From DATBSL01 sp963729875 (GTDB lineage: Bacteria; Acidobacteriota; Vicinamibacteria; Fen-336): a DNA stretch of 64,000 bases. This document shows, in pieces, positions 61,356-64,000 of the stretch. The stretch is from the NCBI GenBank assembly GCA_963729875.1, contig CAVSPR010000009.1, positions 372,001 through 436,000 of the forward strand. The letters are read 5' to 3'. The notes below the pieces were generated by a model. That model saw nothing but the letters and a program-made list of their open reading frames with translations, did not search any database and had not been told where the DNA came from. Both the position numbers and the translations under genes were made by a program. Each line of letters begins with the position of its first letter. The first letter of the stretch is position 1.

Positions 61356-62660
61356 TCACACCCCGCACCACTCGAGCGCGGCGGCCAGGTAGACCTCGGC
61401 GGTGCGCAGGACGGACGCGGTTTCCACGTACTCGTCGGCGTTGTGCGCACCCGCCCCGCGCGGGCCGAAGACGAGGGTCGGGATGCCGAAGTGCTTCTGG
61501 TTGAGGAACGCGTCGCACGGCCACTCGGAGGCGGTGAGCGGCACCTCGGGCCCCAGCACCGCGCGCGCGGCCGCGTGCAGGCAGCGCGTCCAGGGGTGGC
61601 CGGCCGCGAGCTCGTGTCCCTCGAGCGGCGGGTCCACGAGCCGCCGCACCTCGGGCGGGTGCTCCCGGAAGAAGGGGTCCGCGGCCGCGAACTCGCGGAG
61701 CGACGCCTCGATCTCGCCGACGCGCGCCCCGACGTCCTCGTGGGGCAGGAACTGGAAGTAGACCCGCACGCGTGCGTCCAGGGGCACGCTCCACGGGACG
61801 TCGGGGTCGAACCGGTTGGCCTCGACGGCCAGGACCTGCACGGGCGCAGGGTCGGGGAAGTCGCGATAGGCCTCGCCGCGTTCCACCTGGCGCCTCCTCG
61901 CCGTCCAGGTGTCGATCCAGCCGAGCAGCCGCCCCATCGGCACCGCCGGGCTCACGACCTCTTCCTTCGAGAAGTAGGCACTCGGGTCGCCGGCGCGGCA
62001 GGCGACGTCGAAGAAGTGGCCGCCCCGCGAGGCGCGCAGCACCGCCTCGTTCGTGGGCTCGGCGATCGCGCAGGCGTCTGCGGTGACTCCGCGGAGCCGG
62101 GCGGCCAGCGTCCCGCCACCCCCCGCGAACTCCTCGTCCACCACCGACTCGACGATCAGGTCTCCGCCCGGCCGCAGCCCCGCCTTGCGCAGGGCGATGG
62201 CCACCGCGCACTGGGCGGCGAGGCCGCCCTTCATGTCCCAGCTCCCGCGTCCGTAGAGCCGTCCCCGGCGGACGACGCCCGACCACGGGCGCTCGCGCCA
62301 GGGGGCCGGGCCCGTGGGCACGGTGTCCATGTGCCCGCTCAGGAGCAGGCTGCGGCCACGCCCCGTTCCCGGCACGCGCGCGGCGAGGTTGTGTCGGCCG
62401 CGGTAGTTCCGGTCCCGGCGGACGAAGCGGTGGCGCGAGCGCGAGAGAAAGCCCGTGTCGTAGAGCTCGACGTCGATGCCGTGGCGACGCAGTGCCGACG
62501 CGAGCCGCCTCTGCGCCGCGGTCTCGTGGCCGTCCGGCGGCACCGCCACGGTGTTCACGCGCACGAGGGCCTGCGCGAGGGCCAGCGTCTCCTCGCGGAG
62601 CGGGCGCAGCAGCCGCCTCGCGTCGCGGGCCGCTTCGTCGCCGGCGGCCTCACGAGGCAC
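61356..62660 (-). CDS. M20-family metallopeptidase / deacylase
   Basis: 434 aa. Metal ligands and catalytic residues: LLLSGHMDTVPTG, GRGSWDMKGG, VVDEEFAGGG, AIAEPTNEA and GAGAHNADEYV; the lid/dimerisation insert is present. The family includes ArgE/DapE-type deacylases and N-acyl-amino-acid hydrolases; in this operon deacylation of an N-acyl sugar or amino acid substituent is conceivable. GTG 62660 overlaps the upstream kinase end by 11 bp; 20 bp precede the DUF5107 start. No signal peptide. Confidence 0.85.
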   Translation of the reverse strand: MPREAAGDEAARDARRLLRPLREETLALAQALVRVNTVAVPPDGHETAAQRRLASALRRHGIDVELYDTGFLSRSRHRFVRRDRNYRGRHNLAARVPGTGRGRSLLLSGHMDTVPTGPAPWRERPWSGVVRRGRLYGRGSWDMKGGLAAQCAVAIALRKAGLRPGGDLIVESVVDEEFAGGGGTLAARLRGVTADACAIAEPTNEAVLRASRGGHFFDVACRAGDPSAYFSKEEVVSPAVPMGRLLGWIDTWTARRRQVERGEAYRDFPDPAPVQVLAVEANRFDPDVPWSVPLDARVRVYFQFLPHEDVGARVGEIEASLREFAAADPFFREHPPEVRRLVDPPLEGHELAAGHPWTRCLHAAARAVLGPEVPLTASEWPCDAFLNQKHFGIPTLVFGPRGAGAHNADEYVETASVLRTAEVYLAAALEWCGV

Positions 62661-63709
62661 GGCGGTGCTCCTCGTCGTCCGGCAGCAGGCGTCGCAGGTC
62701 CTCGCCGAAGGCGACGCCGTGCTCCCGGGCAAAGGCCAGGAGGGCGTCGAGCGAGAGGTCCGGCGGGATGGTGTGCGGGGAAGTCACCTTGAAGGCGGCG
62801 ACGAGCGCCCCGAGATCGAGCGCGCTCGAGAGCGGCCGTCCCGCGAGGCTCGCCCGCGGGCTCCCGGCCGGCGCGAACGGCAGCCCGGCCGCGAGGCCGG
62901 CCAGGACGCCGCCGAGCAGGGCGTCCCCCGCTCCGGCGGTGCTCACGACCGTCACGGGCAGGGCGGGCGCGTGCGTCCACCCGGTCCCGTCGAAGGCAAA
63001 GGCACCCCGGGCGCCGGCGGTCACGACGAGGCGGACGCCGGCGGCACGCCGGCACCGCACGAGCCGCAGGAGGAAGGGCTCGGGAGGCCCGTCCGGGAAG
63101 GGAGCGCCGGCGAGGGCCGCGGCCTCGTCCTCGTTCAGCGCGAGGAGGTCGACGAGGGACAGGAAGCCCGTCTCCCGGGCCTCCTCGATCTCGGCCGTGG
63201 TGAGGGAGGCGACCCGCAGGGCGCCCCTCTCGGTCGCCCTGCGCAGCAGGTGTCGGCGGACCGGGAGCGGCACCTCGGGCGACGGCCACCGCGATCGCTG
63301 TCGGGGACAGCCAGCGCTCGACGAGATCGACGTCGCGCTCGCCGACGAGCGCCGCCGCCGAGTCCACCGTCGTCACGTTGCCGCCGCTGCCGTCGGGGTA
63401 CTGGAAGCAGACGCTCAGCAGCGTGGGGCGGCCGGGCACGGCGTCGACGAAGCGCACGTCCATGCCCGCCCGCTCCATCTCCGCGCGCAGGCGCAGGCCC
63501 ACCTCGTCGATCCCGACCTTGCCGACGGGGACGACGTGGAAGGGGCCGTCGTCTTCGCGCGCGCCGAGGAGCACCGTCGGGTACTGGGCGACGATGTGGA
63601 GCTTGCAGTAGTCGCGGACGTCGAGCAGGCGGCCCGGGCGGCTCTCGTTGCGGCCGAGGTCGTGGTTGCCCTCGAGGGCGAAGAAGATGCCGGCGCCGAT
63701 GCCCCCCAC
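62650..63709 (-). CDS. PfkB-family sugar kinase, frameshifted
   Basis: About 350 aa if repaired. The N-terminal part (GGIGAGIFFALEGNHDLGRNESR, FQYPDGSGGNVTT) runs in one frame to about 63280; the C-terminal part (FLSLVDLLALNEDEAAALAG, VVTAGARGAF and the signature TAGAGDALLGG) is in another. Family sequence would read ...A-V-A-V-P-E-V-P-L-P-V, requiring one base less (or two more) at 63278-63285. The start is uncertain: GTG 63709 would cut off the first beta strand (RRLVGV), and no better start exists upstream before the preceding stop at 63776. Second PfkB kinase of the window. Confidence 0.75.
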
Positions 63710-63773
63710 CCCGACCAGGCGCCGGTAGGGCGCGTCGGGGGAGAGCCGCAGCGCCCGCGCCGGGGGTCGGCCC

Positions 63774-64000
63774 TCAGAGGAGTGCCCATTCCGGGTTCTC
63801 GCTGATCGGGTGCCGGGCGGTCTCGCGCGTCGCGGTGACGAGCGCGTCGCGGTGCCGCTGCAGCAGGGTCATCGGGTACTCCGCCACCGGCTCGGAGAAG
63901 AGGGCCACCCGCAGCGCCGTCTGCTTCCAGCTGCCGGTGTCGCTGAAGACGCGCACCTTCGCGGCCGAGAGGCACTCCCTCAACCCGAGCGTGACCGACA
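63774..64000 (-). CDS. NagB/glucosamine-6-phosphate isomerase-like protein (N-terminus beyond the window)
   Basis: 75 C-terminal residues are visible, running open to the right edge. The end SDTGSWKQTALRVALFSEPVAEYPMTLLQRH resembles the final helices of NagB-like deaminases/isomerases (key parts TGSWKQTALRVALF and AEYPMTLL). It would be the first visible gene of the long minus-strand operon. Identification rests on this short tail only, so the family is tentative. Confidence 0.6.
   Translation of the reverse strand, partial: SVTLGLRECLSAAKVRVFSDTGSWKQTALRVALFSEPVAEYPMTLLQRHRDALVTATRETARHPISENPEWALL

Noticed and set aside
1..64000. tRNA genes, rRNA, CRISPR arrays, prophage or IS elements
   Set aside because: No T-loop/anticodon pattern, regularly spaced repeats, integrase or transposase coding sequence was seen on reading both strands.

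Overview
This window is about 70% G+C and almost fully coding. Its content points to a free-living, biomass-degrading bacterium, most likely Acidobacteriota. The evidence is an Oar-type TonB receptor with an N-terminal carboxypeptidase-regulatory domain, three large membrane Ser/Thr kinases with TPR or beta-propeller tails, a sulfatase-fold TPR protein, a winged-helix/FHA protein, DUF5107 and DUF5009 proteins, and several secreted amidohydrolases. This assignment is an inference; there is no rRNA in the window. No tRNA, CRISPR array, prophage or IS transposase was seen.

Layout. 1-14 kb is mostly housekeeping: adenosine deaminase (cut by the left edge), Tex, a PLP aminotransferase, oligopeptidase B with a DUF5009 membrane protein, a cold-shock protein with its own terminator, a ferredoxin/PilZ/membrane-protein operon, a Ser/Thr kinase divergent from dtd, a Na/Pi-symporter-like protein and a universal stress protein. 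14.1-19.8 kb is a sulfate-uptake operon: an Rrf2 regulator with a palindromic operator on its own -10 box, an OprO/P-like porin, the sulfate-binding protein, CysT, CysW and CysA. A mobile-looking palindrome sits exactly between the binding protein and CysT. 19.9-22.8 kb holds a DUF4395-like protein and a second kinase.

22.8-44.8 kb is a carbohydrate catabolic island. A minus-strand run (TonB receptor, epimerase, DapA-like aldolase, GatZ-like protein, DeoR/AgaR-like repressor, EamA transporter) is followed by a divergent pair of operons around 37.7 kb. On the left of that pair are a DhnA-type aldolase, an amidohydrolase, a CBM9-like protein and a GNAT enzyme. On the right are an AgaS-like SIS protein, a PfkB kinase, an MFS permease, a D-2-hydroxyacid dehydrogenase and a fused sugar isomerase/glucosamine-6-phosphate deaminase. 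The divergent promoter region carries CGTTTY repeats spaced exactly 20 and 30 bp apart. The set resembles a non-PTS (N-acetyl)galactosamine or hexosamine pathway.

44.8-48.7 kb holds signalling genes (winged helix-FHA protein, kinase with a beta-propeller). 48.8-64 kb is a single co-oriented run of at least ten genes, several joined by 4-bp ATGA/GTGA overlaps. It contains a NagB-like deaminase, PfkB kinase, M20 peptidase, DUF5107-TPR protein, secreted amidohydrolase, GH36-like glycosidase, nitrilase, a giant esterase/heparinase-II/III fusion, a second amidohydrolase and an unknown conserved protein. I read it as an undescribed operon for an acylated or amidated amino-sugar or uronate polysaccharide.

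Four genes (porin, amidohydrolase, AgaS-like, second PfkB) are each broken by a single-base frame change. Three of the four are explained by one missing base in a G/C homopolymer, so consensus error is the leading explanation.
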